Positions 1 to 8,971 of a stretch of 54,130 nt of DNA are shown here, in pieces. Within the stretch, counting starts at the first letter, position 1, and the number at the start of each line of letters is the position of its first letter. The translations under genes were made by a program, and so were the position numbers. This stretch comes from Chitinophagaceae bacterium (GTDB taxonomy: Bacteria > Bacteroidota > Bacteroidia > Cytophagales > Cytophagaceae), in NCBI GenBank assembly GCA_028288405.1, contig JAQBNS010000134.1:1-54130 (forward strand), given 5' to 3'. Under the pieces are notes generated by a model. The model saw only the letters and a program-made list of their open reading frames with translations, was not told where the DNA came from and searched no databases.

Positions 1-2280
1 AAAATAAATTTGTCCAGCATTATTCATGTACAATACACGATCGTGTTGACCGCTGAGTCCTGTTTTGTTTGTACCAAAGCTTACCAAATCTCCTCCTGTT
101 AAAGTGCCTATTTTAAACCAAATGGAAATGGTAAAATTAGCAGGGTTGATATACTGTGTAGAAGTAGATATATACTGAGAACTTCCATCCAATACCATGG
201 CTTTGTTCGCAATCCCAAAGCGGTCAGAGCCTGCAACTGGTGAGGCTTGAAAACTGGCAGGATTGATATTTTGTTCGTCTTTGGGACTATTGTCTAGTTT
301 ATATCGACTCAGTAAACCTGTGGCAGGTACTTGTGAAATGGCTGGACCTAGGTTGTAATTAATTTTCCCAATGGTATATGCTACAGTTGTTGTTGCGCAA
401 CCAGTTGCAGACGCGGTTAAGGTATAGGTACCTTCATTCAAACTGCTCATATTCGTGACCGAAGGATTTTGACTACCGGAGGTAAATGTATTAGGACCTG
501 TCCAGGAATACGTAGGAGTACCACTAACAGTCGCTGAGGTCAAGTTTAATGTTCCTCCGTTACAAACAGGACTATTGCTTCCTGCTCCGTCAGGATTGTT
601 ATAAATAGAAGTGACTTCCGTTGAGGTTAATTCTTTGCTGTAGATGAGGAAATCATCGAGTGCACCGGTAAAGAACAAGTTGGTTGAAGGCGGATTCCAA
701 CCAACCGATTCCCAGGCTAATTTCCAATAACCGGTAAAGTTTTGTCCTCCCAAGGCAGACGCATTACTGGCTACTAGCACTCCGTCCATGTACAATTTGA
801 TACCATTGGTAGAAGAACAAGTAGCGATTACATGATGCCATACTCCATCGTTATAGTTGTTTGTAATACTCGAAAGTACATAACCTACACCACCAGGATT
901 CACACAGAAGTTTATTTTACCGTCATCATCCAACCACAGCATCCTGTCGTGGTTTCCGCTTAATCCTGTTCTGGAATCACCAAAACCCGCTATACGACCG
1001 CCAACCGTGGAAGTAGTGTTAAACCAAACACTTAACGAATGGTTGGTAGGATTCACATAGGAATTGGTTGTTGCCATGAATTGTGTGCTGCCATTGAACA
1101 AGTAGGCTTTATTGGCAATGCCAAAACGGTCCGTTGTTGGTGTAGGATTGTTTTGAAAAAATCCTGGATTAATATTCAAATCATCACTGGCGTTACCATC
1201 CAGTTTATAACGTGCGATAAGTCCTGTAACGGGCACTTGTGAAATAGCCGGACCAGCACATACGGTAGCTTGTGTGCCGTTTATAGAGGTGCTCCAACTT
1301 TCCGCCAAGGCGTATACTCTCCAATAATAAGTAGTGGATGGTGTTAACGCTGTTGGTGCGGCAGAGGTTGAATTTGCCGGTAAGGTACTGTAAAGCGTGA
1401 ACGTAATGTTATCGGTAGAATAGTATACCAGATAATTGGTTTCATTCGACGAGTTGTCTACCCAATTCAATGTCATGGAGGTAGCGGCCACATTGGTAAA
1501 TGTTAAACTGGTCGGCGCAGTTGGAGCAGGAGGTGTGAACGTATAGGTCTGACCGCTTGTCGTTGGCTTCGCACTGATGTTAGTCGTTTCAACAGTAGAG
1601 CTTACCGTTGCTGTATTATCCGTAATTTTATTAAGGGAAAGAAAAGATCCCGATCCTGTAGCGGTAGACGTAATTCCTACGGATGCTCCAGCACCATTTA
1701 ATGCACCGGCTTGGTCTCTGTAAACAAACGTAATGATACCTGTGGCCTCTGCTAACTTAACTTGGAAGTCAATACCTGCAGCGGCTGCGTTGTATTGCCA
1801 TTTAGTATTCAAGTATTGTATGGTAAATACTCTGTTTGGTGCACTTCCATTGGTAAGGTAAGATACATTCGTCGCTGCCACAATGCTTAAATCATCCCAA
1901 AGTGGAGCGAGTACAGGTCTTGAGGTGCTACCTGAAGTAAGGTTATTGGCAGTTTCAGAATTAGAAATGGCAGAGCCAAGAGAAATCCAACCATTGGTAC
2001 TGGCTGAAACGGTCGTATAGCGCACTCCCATATAATAGAAGTTGAAACCGATCGGTAGGTTGTTAAAATAACCATCATCTACAGATCCTGCTGTAAGGGC
2101 AGGATTGGTTGCAGCTGCCAAGGCAGTAAAGGTACCAGAAGCGGATCCCAAAGTATAATTGGTAAGGGTTTGAGCCGATGCGATCTGTTGTGTACAATGT
2201 AAAACGACTACCGCAAGAACTTTAAGAAAAAGTAGCGGTATCCTCTTTGTAATTGCCTGTTTGGGCATATCTGTTTCCAT
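1..2280 (-). CDS. Large secreted Fn3/LamG surface protein (partial, 3' end off window)
   Basis: An uninterrupted minus-strand frame of 760 codons runs from an ATG at 2280-2278 to the left window edge, so the C-terminus is not visible. Residues about 8-32 form a signal peptide ending near SAQ. After an N-terminal beta-rich region, residues about 248-325 look like a fibronectin type III domain (LTFTNVAATSMTLNWVDNS). Residues about 345-560 form a LamG/concanavalin-like domain (WHHVIATCSSTNGIKLYMDG), about 565-635 an Ig/PKD-like domain, and from about 640 a second LamG domain. Both LamG units begin with almost the same linker (GPAISQVPxTGL, then RYKLD). In Bacteroidota such proteins are usually exported by the type IX system and act as adhesins or glycan-binding proteins; the C-terminal sorting domain would lie outside the window. 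An alternative start is Met5. The function assignment is inference. Confidence 0.8.
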   Translation of the reverse strand, partial: METDMPKQAITKRIPLLFLKVLAVVVLHCTQQIASAQTLTNYTLGSASGTFTALAAATNPALTAGSVDDGYFNNLPIGFNFYYMGVRYTTVSASTNGWISLGSAISNSETANNLTSGSTSRPVLAPLWDDLSIVAATNVSYLTNGSAPNRVFTIQYLNTKWQYNAAAAGIDFQVKLAEATGIITFVYRDQAGALNGAGASVGITSTATGSGSFLSLNKITDNTATVSSTVETTNISAKPTTSGQTYTFTPPAPTAPTSLTFTNVAATSMTLNWVDNSSNETNYLVYYSTDNITFTLYSTLPANSTSAAPTALTPSTTYYWRVYALAESWSTSINGTQATVCAGPAISQVPVTGLIARYKLDGNASDDLNINPGFFQNNPTPTTDRFGIANKAYLFNGSTQFMATTNSYVNPTNHSLSVWFNTTSTVGGRIAGFGDSRTGLSGNHDRMLWLDDDGKINFCVNPGGVGYVLSSITNNYNDGVWHHVIATCSSTNGIKLYMDGVLVASNASALGGQNFTGYWKLAWESVGWNPPSTNLFFTGALDDFLIYSKELTSTEVTSIYNNPDGAGSNSPVCNGGTLNLTSATVSGTPTYSWTGPNTFTSGSQNPSVTNMSSLNEGTYTLTASATGCATTTVAYTIGKINYNLGPAISQVPATGLLSRYKLDNSPKDEQNINPASFQASPVAGSDRFGIANKAMVLDGSSQYISTSTQYINPANFTISIWFKIGTLTGGDLVSFGTNKTGLSGQHDRVLYMNNAGQIYF

Positions 2281-2430
2281 TGTCTTAAAGGATAAAAGTG
2301 AGATGCTTTAATGATATTAATAGCTGTGATTCATGTAAATACGTTTTATACTCGATTATGTTATGCAATGATTTGAAGCAGTAATTGTGTTTAATTTTGC
2401 CTTGTTTAGGGGTTTAGTAAAACAAATACC

Positions 2431-2438
2431 TATTTTTG
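2431..2438 (+). promoter_or_regulatory. Possible -7 promoter box upstream of lpxK
   Basis: TATTTTTG fits the Bacteroidota -7 consensus TAnnTTTG and lies 25 bases upstream of the lpxK GTG. No well-spaced -33 TTG was found (the nearest lies about 26 bases upstream), so this is a weak call. Confidence 0.3.
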
Positions 2439-2462
2439 AAGCAGAATATAGTCAATTAAGGG

Positions 2463-3518
2463 GTGAAGAGAGTTTTAATCTTTATTTTATATCCATTCGC
2501 AGAAATATATGGCTTTTTTGTCGAAGTGAGAGGGTTGCTTTATGATTTGAATGTATTTCATTCGCACCGATCAGCTTGTTTTTCTATCGGTATAGGAAAT
2601 ATTACAGTAGGAGGGACTGGTAAAACACCTCATATCGAGTATTTGATTCGGAAATTTAAGGATAAAAATATTGCCACATTAAGCAGGGGATATGGTCGCG
2701 AAACCCATGGATTCTTAACGGTCAATGAAAGCATGAATGCAACCTTGGCTGGAGATGAACCTTGGCAATTTTTCCTGAAATTCGGAACATTCGTAAAAGT
2801 GACTGTTGGAGAAAAAAGAGTACCTGCCGCAGAAAAGATTCATACCCTATACCCTGAAGTGGATCTTTTACTAATGGATGATGTCTTTCAGCACCGTGCG
2901 ATTCAACCTGATGTCATGATTTTATTGTGCGATTACAATCGCCCTTTCTTTTATGATTATCCTTTTCCTGCTGGGAGATTAAGAGAATTTAGAAAAGGAG
3001 CACAACGTGCTGATGCAATTATTGTTTCTAAATGCCCGGATTCTCTCACTCCGGAAGAACGCTCATCATTTATAAAAAAGCTGAATCGTTACGCCCCATC
3101 TGTACCCGTAGCCTTTTCTAAATTCTCCTATGGTCAAGTTGTTGCCGTAACACCTTCAGACCGGGTTCCGTCTCGTTGGCTGCTTGTGACCGGAATTGCT
3201 CAAGCTCAACCTTTGGTTGACTATTTACAAACGCAAAATAGTTTGATGGGTCATTTGGAATATGCTGACCATCATAATTTTACTAAAGAAGAGTCAATAA
3301 AGGTTTTAAATACTTACCAGGAACTGGCAGGAAAAGATACCGGAGTGCTATTGACTGAAAAGGATTATGCACGATTAAGCCGGTTGACAAGGGAATTGTG
3401 GAAAGAGATTCCCTTATATTATATTCCTATCGAAGTCTGCTTTTTAGAGGGGGAGGATTTTTTATTGCAAAAAATTCGACAGGCGATGAATAGTAAAGAC
3501 GTTGTTAAAATTAATTGA
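2463..3518 (+). CDS. lpxK: Tetraacyldisaccharide 4'-kinase LpxK
   Basis: LpxK phosphorylates the 4' position of the tetraacylated lipid A disaccharide at the cytoplasmic face of the inner membrane. The 351-residue length is typical of the family. An N-terminal hydrophobic segment (VLIFILYPFAEIYGFF) is followed by the Walker A motif VGGTGKTP at residues 49-56. The family-typical LLMDDVFQHR segment, which corresponds to the DDGxQH motif, follows. The start is a GTG with no better ATG upstream. Its stop overlaps the TTG start option of the next gene (3515), so the two are probably co-transcribed. It is unrelated to the pigment cluster downstream. Confidence 0.95.
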   Translation: MKRVLIFILYPFAEIYGFFVEVRGLLYDLNVFHSHRSACFSIGIGNITVGGTGKTPHIEYLIRKFKDKNIATLSRGYGRETHGFLTVNESMNATLAGDEPWQFFLKFGTFVKVTVGEKRVPAAEKIHTLYPEVDLLLMDDVFQHRAIQPDVMILLCDYNRPFFYDYPFPAGRLREFRKGAQRADAIIVSKCPDSLTPEERSSFIKKLNRYAPSVPVAFSKFSYGQVVAVTPSDRVPSRWLLVTGIAQAQPLVDYLQTQNSLMGHLEYADHHNFTKEESIKVLNTYQELAGKDTGVLLTEKDYARLSRLTRELWKEIPLYYIPIEVCFLEGEDFLLQKIRQAMNSKDVVKIN

Positions 3519-5401
3519 GTAATTTTGAATTCGTGAAACTCCCTTTCCTAAATATACTAGCCATCGTTTTTTTTGTGTGGACTTTCTTTGTTGCGTCTTC
3601 AGCACAAGCGCAAATTTTAGATGATTCCACCAAAATGAAATACAATCCTGCTTCGGTTATCCTACAGACGGGAGAAGATGTGTATTATAACCGTAGTCGT
3701 TTTACTCATCCGAGTAGCTCACTCACGGGCTTACAGTCTTACCAGCCTTTATTTCAAAATGGTGTGTATTCACAAGACCTTGGAAATTACCTGACACCCA
3801 GAGGGCGCGTCATTCCTGTTACTCCTGTTACTATCGGTGCGCGTTATGGATTTACAGCTTTTGATGATTTTGCTGTCCTTCCGGACTCCGTTCGTTACAT
3901 GGATACTCGTTCTCCTTTTACTTCTTTAGATTATGTGCAGGGCTCCAAAGGTCAGCAACGCATATACGTGACACATTCAAGAAACATCACATCAAGGTGG
4001 AACATGACGGCAATTATCCGCCGCATGGGTTCACGAAAATTATTGGGCGCTGTCAATACCTCTGACCGTCAGGCGGGGGACTGGGGCTTTGGACTAACCA
4101 GTCGTTATTATTCTAAAAATGCACGTTATCAATTATTGGGACAGGTAATCTCTATGAGTCATTTGCATTATGATCAGGGTGGAATTGTTCCGGATATTAA
4201 AGATTCTACAAATAATGATTTGTATGATTACGATCTGTCAAAAGTAGGGTTAAAAGGCGTTACCACTACAGAAAAAAGAGTGACAGGAAGAATTTATCAG
4301 CAATATGCCGTCCGCAAAGATAGTTCTATACAAGTCTTTAATCAATTGGATATTATTTCCAGATCTAATGGCTTCAGTGATCCAAGTCCTCGTACCAACG
4401 CGGCTTTCTATCCGGCTATCTACAACGATTCTAATTCGACGGTCGATAAGGTTACCTATTTGCAAAGTGATGTGAAGTTAGGAGTGAAGGGCATGAAGGG
4501 CTTTCTTTTTTATTCGCTCTATTACAAAGCCAGGTATTACAAATATGATCTTCCCAATAGTACTGTCTCTGCTAAAGAAGGTCTTAATACGATTGCAGGA
4601 GGAGAATTGATCGGCAAGATTTACAAGTCATGGTACGCGGGAGTATCTACCGAATGGTCTGCATCGACTTCGGAGCATGTTGTCGAAGCAAGTTTAATCA
4701 ATAAACTATTGGAAGTCCGTTACCGCCAAATGCAATACACGCCTACGTTTCAAGAGCAACTGTACGATGGCAATCATATCCGATGGAACAATCAATTCAA
4801 TTTTATAGACCTTCAGCAATTGACTGCTGTTCTTCGTCTTCGTTATAAATCAATCAGTGTTTCTCCTTCCACTAAATGGATGCGCTTTAAGAATTATGTG
4901 TATGTTAATCAGTTTGCTCACCCTGCCCAATTCAACAACGACTTGGATGTGTGGTCCAGTAACTTGAATGTAGCCATCAATAAACGTTTGTGGATTTTCG
5001 AAAACACGTTTCAGTATAATTTCACTTCCGATGAAAATATTCTGAGAGTACCGGAAACGATCAACCAGACACGGTTGTTGTTGCAAGGACATTTGTTTAA
5101 GAAAGCAACCTTTATGCAGATTGGCGTAGATGTATTTTTCAGATCGGCCTGGGTGGGTAATCGATATATGCCAGTAACGCAACAATATTATCTTGGCAAT
5201 GCAGCTAGTCCATTCAATCAATTGGAGTCTTATGCGTTGTTTGATGTGTTTTTAAACATGCAAGTGAAGACGGCTCGTTTTTTTGTAAAAATGGCCTACA
5301 TCAATCAAGGATTGGGCAGCAATGGTTATATGGTGACTCCCTATTATTCCGGAATGACACGGACCTTTGAATTTGGGATCAATTGGCAGTTTTTTGATTA
5401 A
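3515..5401 (+). CDS. Putative porin (Porin_10-like outer-membrane beta-barrel)
   Basis: The protein is an outer-membrane beta-barrel of about 628 residues in the family annotated as putative porin in Cytophagales. A signal peptide (LPFLNILAIVFFVWTFFVA, cleavage near AQAQ) is followed by many amphipathic strands with alternating aromatic residues, and the protein ends in a strand rich in Phe and Trp. Two starts are possible: the TTG at 3515, which overlaps the lpxK stop, or the in-frame GTG at 3533. The GTG puts a classic signal peptide right at the N-terminus and is more likely. The gene forms a short operon with lpxK. The solute it passes is unknown. Confidence 0.75.
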   Translation: MSNFEFVKLPFLNILAIVFFVWTFFVASSAQAQILDDSTKMKYNPASVILQTGEDVYYNRSRFTHPSSSLTGLQSYQPLFQNGVYSQDLGNYLTPRGRVIPVTPVTIGARYGFTAFDDFAVLPDSVRYMDTRSPFTSLDYVQGSKGQQRIYVTHSRNITSRWNMTAIIRRMGSRKLLGAVNTSDRQAGDWGFGLTSRYYSKNARYQLLGQVISMSHLHYDQGGIVPDIKDSTNNDLYDYDLSKVGLKGVTTTEKRVTGRIYQQYAVRKDSSIQVFNQLDIISRSNGFSDPSPRTNAAFYPAIYNDSNSTVDKVTYLQSDVKLGVKGMKGFLFYSLYYKARYYKYDLPNSTVSAKEGLNTIAGGELIGKIYKSWYAGVSTEWSASTSEHVVEASLINKLLEVRYRQMQYTPTFQEQLYDGNHIRWNNQFNFIDLQQLTAVLRLRYKSISVSPSTKWMRFKNYVYVNQFAHPAQFNNDLDVWSSNLNVAINKRLWIFENTFQYNFTSDENILRVPETINQTRLLLQGHLFKKATFMQIGVDVFFRSAWVGNRYMPVTQQYYLGNAASPFNQLESYALFDVFLNMQVKTARFFVKMAYINQGLGSNGYMVTPYYSGMTRTFEFGINWQFFD

Positions 5402-5445
5402 TTTACCAAACGGTTGTTAAAGGGGAATTCCTCATAGGAACTGAA

Positions 5446-5461
5446 TATTTTTGTATATTTG
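5446..5461 (+). promoter_or_regulatory. Two abutting -7 boxes in front of the pigment cluster
   Basis: TATTTTTG (5446-5453) is followed directly by TATATTTG (5454-5461). Both match TAnnTTTG exactly and end 27 bases or more upstream of the first cluster gene. No clear -33 TTG at 17-23 bases was seen. They are likely the main promoter of the flexirubin operon. Confidence 0.5.
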
Positions 5462-5487
5462 CAGGCTCAAAATGATTCTTTTACCTC

Positions 5488-7188
5488 TTGAAAAAGCTTA
5501 AGAAATACTTTCTATATCCTTTATTAGGATTTGCATTGCTCATCGGAGCATTGGTATTGTTATTCCGTTACCTGGTGATGTTTGATCCTCCTGTAGTGGA
5601 AAACGAGCAAAAATATTTATCACTTCATCGAACGGTAGTTGGTGAGAATAAATATTTAGTAGGAAATAACTGGCTAAAGAAAGATTCTGCTTCCGGAATA
5701 TGGATTGTGTACATCGAAGGCGAGCCGTTTGAAAGAGGTGTGGTGTACGGGAAATTGTGCAAAGAGCTGATGTACCAACAGGAGGTTTATTTCGTCAACG
5801 AAATCAAACGCCAGGTTCCTTCAGAGTCCTATCTCAAGTTTCTGAAATACATGATTGCCTGGTTTAACCGTGATATGCATGAATATGTTCCAATAGAATA
5901 CCAACAGGAAATATACGGTGAGTCTTTTGTCACTTCAGATGAATTTGAATTCATTGGTCCCGGTTACCATCGCATGTTGAATTACCATGCGGCTCATGAC
6001 ATTGGACATGCTTTACAAAATATGAATTTAGTTGGTTGCACGGCTTATGCGGTGTGGGGAGAGAAGACAAAAGGCAAATTGTTGGTAGGAAGGAATTTTG
6101 ATTTTTATGCGGGAGAAGATTTTGCTAAAGAGAAATTGATTTCCATTGTAAAACCAGATAAAGGCTACAAATACCTTAGTATTTCCTGGGCAGGCTTAAT
6201 GGGTGTAGTTTCAGGGATGAATGAAAAGGGGTTAACAGTAACCCTTAATGCAGCCAAATCAGGTGTCCCAACCAGTGCAGCAACACCGGTATCCATCATT
6301 GCCAGAGAAGTGGTGCAGTATGCGCAAACCATAGATGAAGCCTATGCGATCATCAACAAGAGAAAATCATTTGTGTCGGAATCATTTTTAATCAGTTCCG
6401 CTATAGATTCCAATGTGGTAGTGATTGAAAAAACGCCGGATACAACAACGATCTATCAGGTCAATAAAAAAGAGCAGCGATTAATTTTGACTAACCATTT
6501 TCAATGTTCTGCTTTGTATAATGATCCTTTAAATCAGGAATACATTGCGCAAGGTACATCCACTTATAGATATAAGAGGGTAGCAGAGTTGATCGATTCA
6601 ATTCCCTATATCGGTGTAGATCAAATGGCGGCGATAGCAAGAGATAAAAGAGGAACGAAAGGACAGAATATTGGTTTGGGAAATGAAAAAGCAGTGAATC
6701 AATTGCTGGCGCATCATTCTATTTTATTTGCTCCATACGAACATAAGACATGGATTTCTGCTCCTCCTTATCAATTAGGCAAGTACCTCTGTTTCCAATT
6801 AGATACGCTATTTAGTCATGCACCGGGTTTGAAAGGATTGAACACCCAATTGTCTCTGACAACAGAAGATGTTGCCGCTGATGAATTTGGTTCGAGTGAA
6901 GCCTTTCAGTTTTTTGTTAAACATAAAAAGCTGGGGTTACGCATGGATGCTATCCTGCGTGGTAAATCAGACGAGCGATTGACAGCGACTGAACTTAATT
7001 TTTACCTGAAATCAAATCCCGATTATTTTTATACCTATAAATTATTGGGAGATTATTACGACAAAATCCTCATCGATAAGGCTGCCGCTAAGAGTTATTA
7101 TACCCTGGCATTGACTAAGGAAATATCTTCTGAACCGGAGCGGTTATCGATTGAAAAACGCCTCAAAGAACTCTACGATAAAAAGTGA
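5488..7188 (+). CDS. C45-family Ntn hydrolase/acyltransferase, membrane anchored
   Basis: This is the first gene of the pigment cluster. An N-terminal membrane anchor (residues about 9-30) precedes a domain resembling the acyl-CoA:isopenicillin N acyltransferase/choloylglycine hydrolase group (peptidase C45). The expected Gly-Cys autoprocessing site is present as VGCTAY, with Cys184 as candidate nucleophile, and it is followed by the family-like GRNFDFY. After self-cleavage Cys184 would become the N-terminal nucleophile. The C-terminal 100 residues are helical and TPR-like. Homologues are common in Bacteroidota flexirubin clusters. A role in forming the ester between the polyene acid and its partner, or in hydrolysing an intermediate, is inference. 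The TTG start is the best in-frame start; an ATG at 5472 is out of frame and gives only 9 codons. Confidence 0.75.
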   Translation: MKKLKKYFLYPLLGFALLIGALVLLFRYLVMFDPPVVENEQKYLSLHRTVVGENKYLVGNNWLKKDSASGIWIVYIEGEPFERGVVYGKLCKELMYQQEVYFVNEIKRQVPSESYLKFLKYMIAWFNRDMHEYVPIEYQQEIYGESFVTSDEFEFIGPGYHRMLNYHAAHDIGHALQNMNLVGCTAYAVWGEKTKGKLLVGRNFDFYAGEDFAKEKLISIVKPDKGYKYLSISWAGLMGVVSGMNEKGLTVTLNAAKSGVPTSAATPVSIIAREVVQYAQTIDEAYAIINKRKSFVSESFLISSAIDSNVVVIEKTPDTTTIYQVNKKEQRLILTNHFQCSALYNDPLNQEYIAQGTSTYRYKRVAELIDSIPYIGVDQMAAIARDKRGTKGQNIGLGNEKAVNQLLAHHSILFAPYEHKTWISAPPYQLGKYLCFQLDTLFSHAPGLKGLNTQLSLTTEDVAADEFGSSEAFQFFVKHKKLGLRMDAILRGKSDERLTATELNFYLKSNPDYFYTYKLLGDYYDKILIDKAAAKSYYTLALTKEISSEPERLSIEKRLKELYDKK

Positions 7189-7565
7189 TCAAGGGATTAG
7201 GCACTGATATCGTAGACGTAGAGCGCGTCAAACAAAAAATAGAAAAGCCATTTGGCTTTTTAGAGAAAGTATATTCCGCGCAAGAAATTGCAATTTGTGA
7301 ACGGAAAGGTCAATCTAAATATGCAAGTTATGCAGGACGTTTTGCTGCGAAGGAAGCTTTTCTAAAGGCAGTAGGAGTCCATTGGATTGATGAATTTAAT
7401 TTCAACGAAATAGAAGTGCTTAACGAAGCTTCAGGTAAGCCTTATCTCATGCTGAGTGGGTCAGCTAAAGAATGGGCAAAGTCAGCGGGCGTTTCTGCTA
7501 TGCTGCTTTCTATTTCTCACACCAAAGCATACGCAACGGCAACGGTAATATTAGAACATGAGTAA
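7185..7565 (+). CDS. acpS: Holo-[acyl-carrier-protein] synthase AcpS
   Basis: AcpS transfers the 4'-phosphopantetheine arm of CoA to the conserved Ser of apo-ACP. The 126-residue protein shows both Mg-binding signatures: Asp8 in GTDIVDVERV and Glu57 in FAAKEAFLKA. The GTG start overlaps the stop of the preceding gene, and its own stop overlaps the ATG of the ligase gene, so the three are translationally coupled. Its place in the pigment operon suggests it activates the two cluster ACPs at S39 and S41. It could equally be the only AcpS of the cell; the window cannot tell. Confidence 0.9.
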   Translation: MIKGLGTDIVDVERVKQKIEKPFGFLEKVYSAQEIAICERKGQSKYASYAGRFAAKEAFLKAVGVHWIDEFNFNEIEVLNEASGKPYLMLSGSAKEWAKSAGVSAMLLSISHTKAYATATVILEHE

Positions 7566-8838
7566 TCCAACCATAGATCAAGCGCCTTCGGCAACTTACA
7601 CAAAATTATTTCAGGCAATTGAATACGCGGCCCTCCATTCTCCTTATTACCAAAAGAAATGGGCGTCGATTGGATTTGATTTGAGTTCATTCAAATCTAT
7701 TGAAGATTTGAAGCGATTGCCTTTGACTACTAAAGATGATTTGCAAAAAGAAAACGATGCGTTTTTGAGCATCGATGCTTCTCGTATCATTGACTACAGC
7801 AGTACTTCCGGAACGTTAGGTAAACCCGTTTCTTTTCCATTAAGTCAAAAGGATTTGGAACGTTTGTCGCTTAATGAATACTTATCCTTAAAAACAACAG
7901 GTGTTACGGCTGGGACAAAGATCTTGTTGACCACTACCATGGACAAACAATTCATGGCCGGGTTGGCTTACTTTTTAGGCGCACAAAAATTGGGAGCATC
8001 TGTCATTCGCTCAGGCCCGGGACTTCCAGCTATGAAATGGGAATCCATTCAAAGTCTGAAACCTGAATACATGATTGCCGTGCCTTCCTTTGTGCTGAAG
8101 ATGATTGATTATGCAAAGGAACAGGGAATAGATTACCAGTCTTCTTCTGTGAAGAAAATTCTGTGTATCGGTGAACCCATTCGCAATCCTGATTTTACTA
8201 ATAATGTGTTAGGACAGCGAATACTGGAGCAATGGAACGTGAAATTGTACTCTACTTATGCTTCAACAGAAAAAGGAACCGCATTTACAGAATGTGAGGA
8301 AGGAAAAGGAGGACATGTGTTGGAGGATCTCATTTATGTAGAACTACTAGACGATCAGGGAAATCCGGTTCCAGCAGGTATGGAAGGAGAGGTAGTGGTC
8401 ACTACATTTGGAGTGGAAGCGATGCCATTGGTTCGATATAAGACCGGAGATATTGCTATTATGCATCACGAACCTTGTGTTTGTGGTCAAAAGAGTCCAA
8501 GATTAGGTCCAATTTTGGGTAGAAAGCAGCAAATGATAAAATTCAAAGGCACAACAATTTTTCCACAAGCTGTATTTGAAGTGCTTAATAAGCTCGATTT
8601 TATCGTGGATTACTACCTAAAAGTGAGTACTGATGAAATGATGCTGGATACGTTGACCGTTTTTGTATGCACCCATAAAGACAAAGAAGTTGTTAAGAAA
8701 CAGTTAGTTGAGCTGTTTAAGGCAGCACTAAGAGTTACTCCGGATATTGTTTTTCAAACGATGGAGGAACTGGGAAAAGTGAAATACAAATCTGAAAATA
8801 GAAAGCCTATTCTATTTTTAGATAATAGAACAAAATAG
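7558..8838 (+). CDS. PaaK-like adenylate-forming acid:CoA/ACP ligase (probable 4-coumarate activation)
   Basis: The protein belongs to the phenylacetate-CoA ligase (PaaK) branch of ANL enzymes and has 426 residues, normal for the branch. The phosphate-binding loop YSSTSGTLGKP lies at residues 80-90. A YKTGDI motif and the GRKQQMIKFKG hinge region follow, and a CxCG segment resembles the metal-binding site of PaaK. The ATG overlaps the acpS stop in an ATGA arrangement. Placed just before the tyrosine ammonia-lyase, it most likely activates 4-coumarate as the polyene starter. Whether the acceptor is CoA or an ACP cannot be read from the sequence. Confidence 0.85.
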   Translation: MSNPTIDQAPSATYTKLFQAIEYAALHSPYYQKKWASIGFDLSSFKSIEDLKRLPLTTKDDLQKENDAFLSIDASRIIDYSSTSGTLGKPVSFPLSQKDLERLSLNEYLSLKTTGVTAGTKILLTTTMDKQFMAGLAYFLGAQKLGASVIRSGPGLPAMKWESIQSLKPEYMIAVPSFVLKMIDYAKEQGIDYQSSSVKKILCIGEPIRNPDFTNNVLGQRILEQWNVKLYSTYASTEKGTAFTECEEGKGGHVLEDLIYVELLDDQGNPVPAGMEGEVVVTTFGVEAMPLVRYKTGDIAIMHHEPCVCGQKSPRLGPILGRKQQMIKFKGTTIFPQAVFEVLNKLDFIVDYYLKVSTDEMMLDTLTVFVCTHKDKEVVKKQLVELFKAALRVTPDIVFQTMEELGKVKYKSENRKPILFLDNRTK

Positions 8839-8846
8839 TAACTTTG
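8839..8846 (+). promoter_or_regulatory. Possible internal promoter before the ammonia-lyase
   Basis: TAACTTTG matches TAnnTTTG and overlaps the end of the ligase gene. It would give a leader of roughly 120 bases before the TTG start at 8972. This 133-base gap is the largest between same-strand genes of the cluster, which supports a second transcription start. Confidence 0.4.
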
Positions 8847-8971
8847 TAATCTTGTATTATTTTGAGAGGTATCTTATCCGGCAAAGTACTACTTTATGGA
8901 AACGGAAACAGAGCTAATTATTGTATACTCCGATACATTTTTATTGAAGCATAGTAAACGAACAAAAGAAA

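Noticed and set aside
1039-1242. 67-codon plus-strand frame inside the LamG gene
   Set aside because: It lies antisense within a continuous 760-codon frame with clear domains; its composition is unlike a protein.
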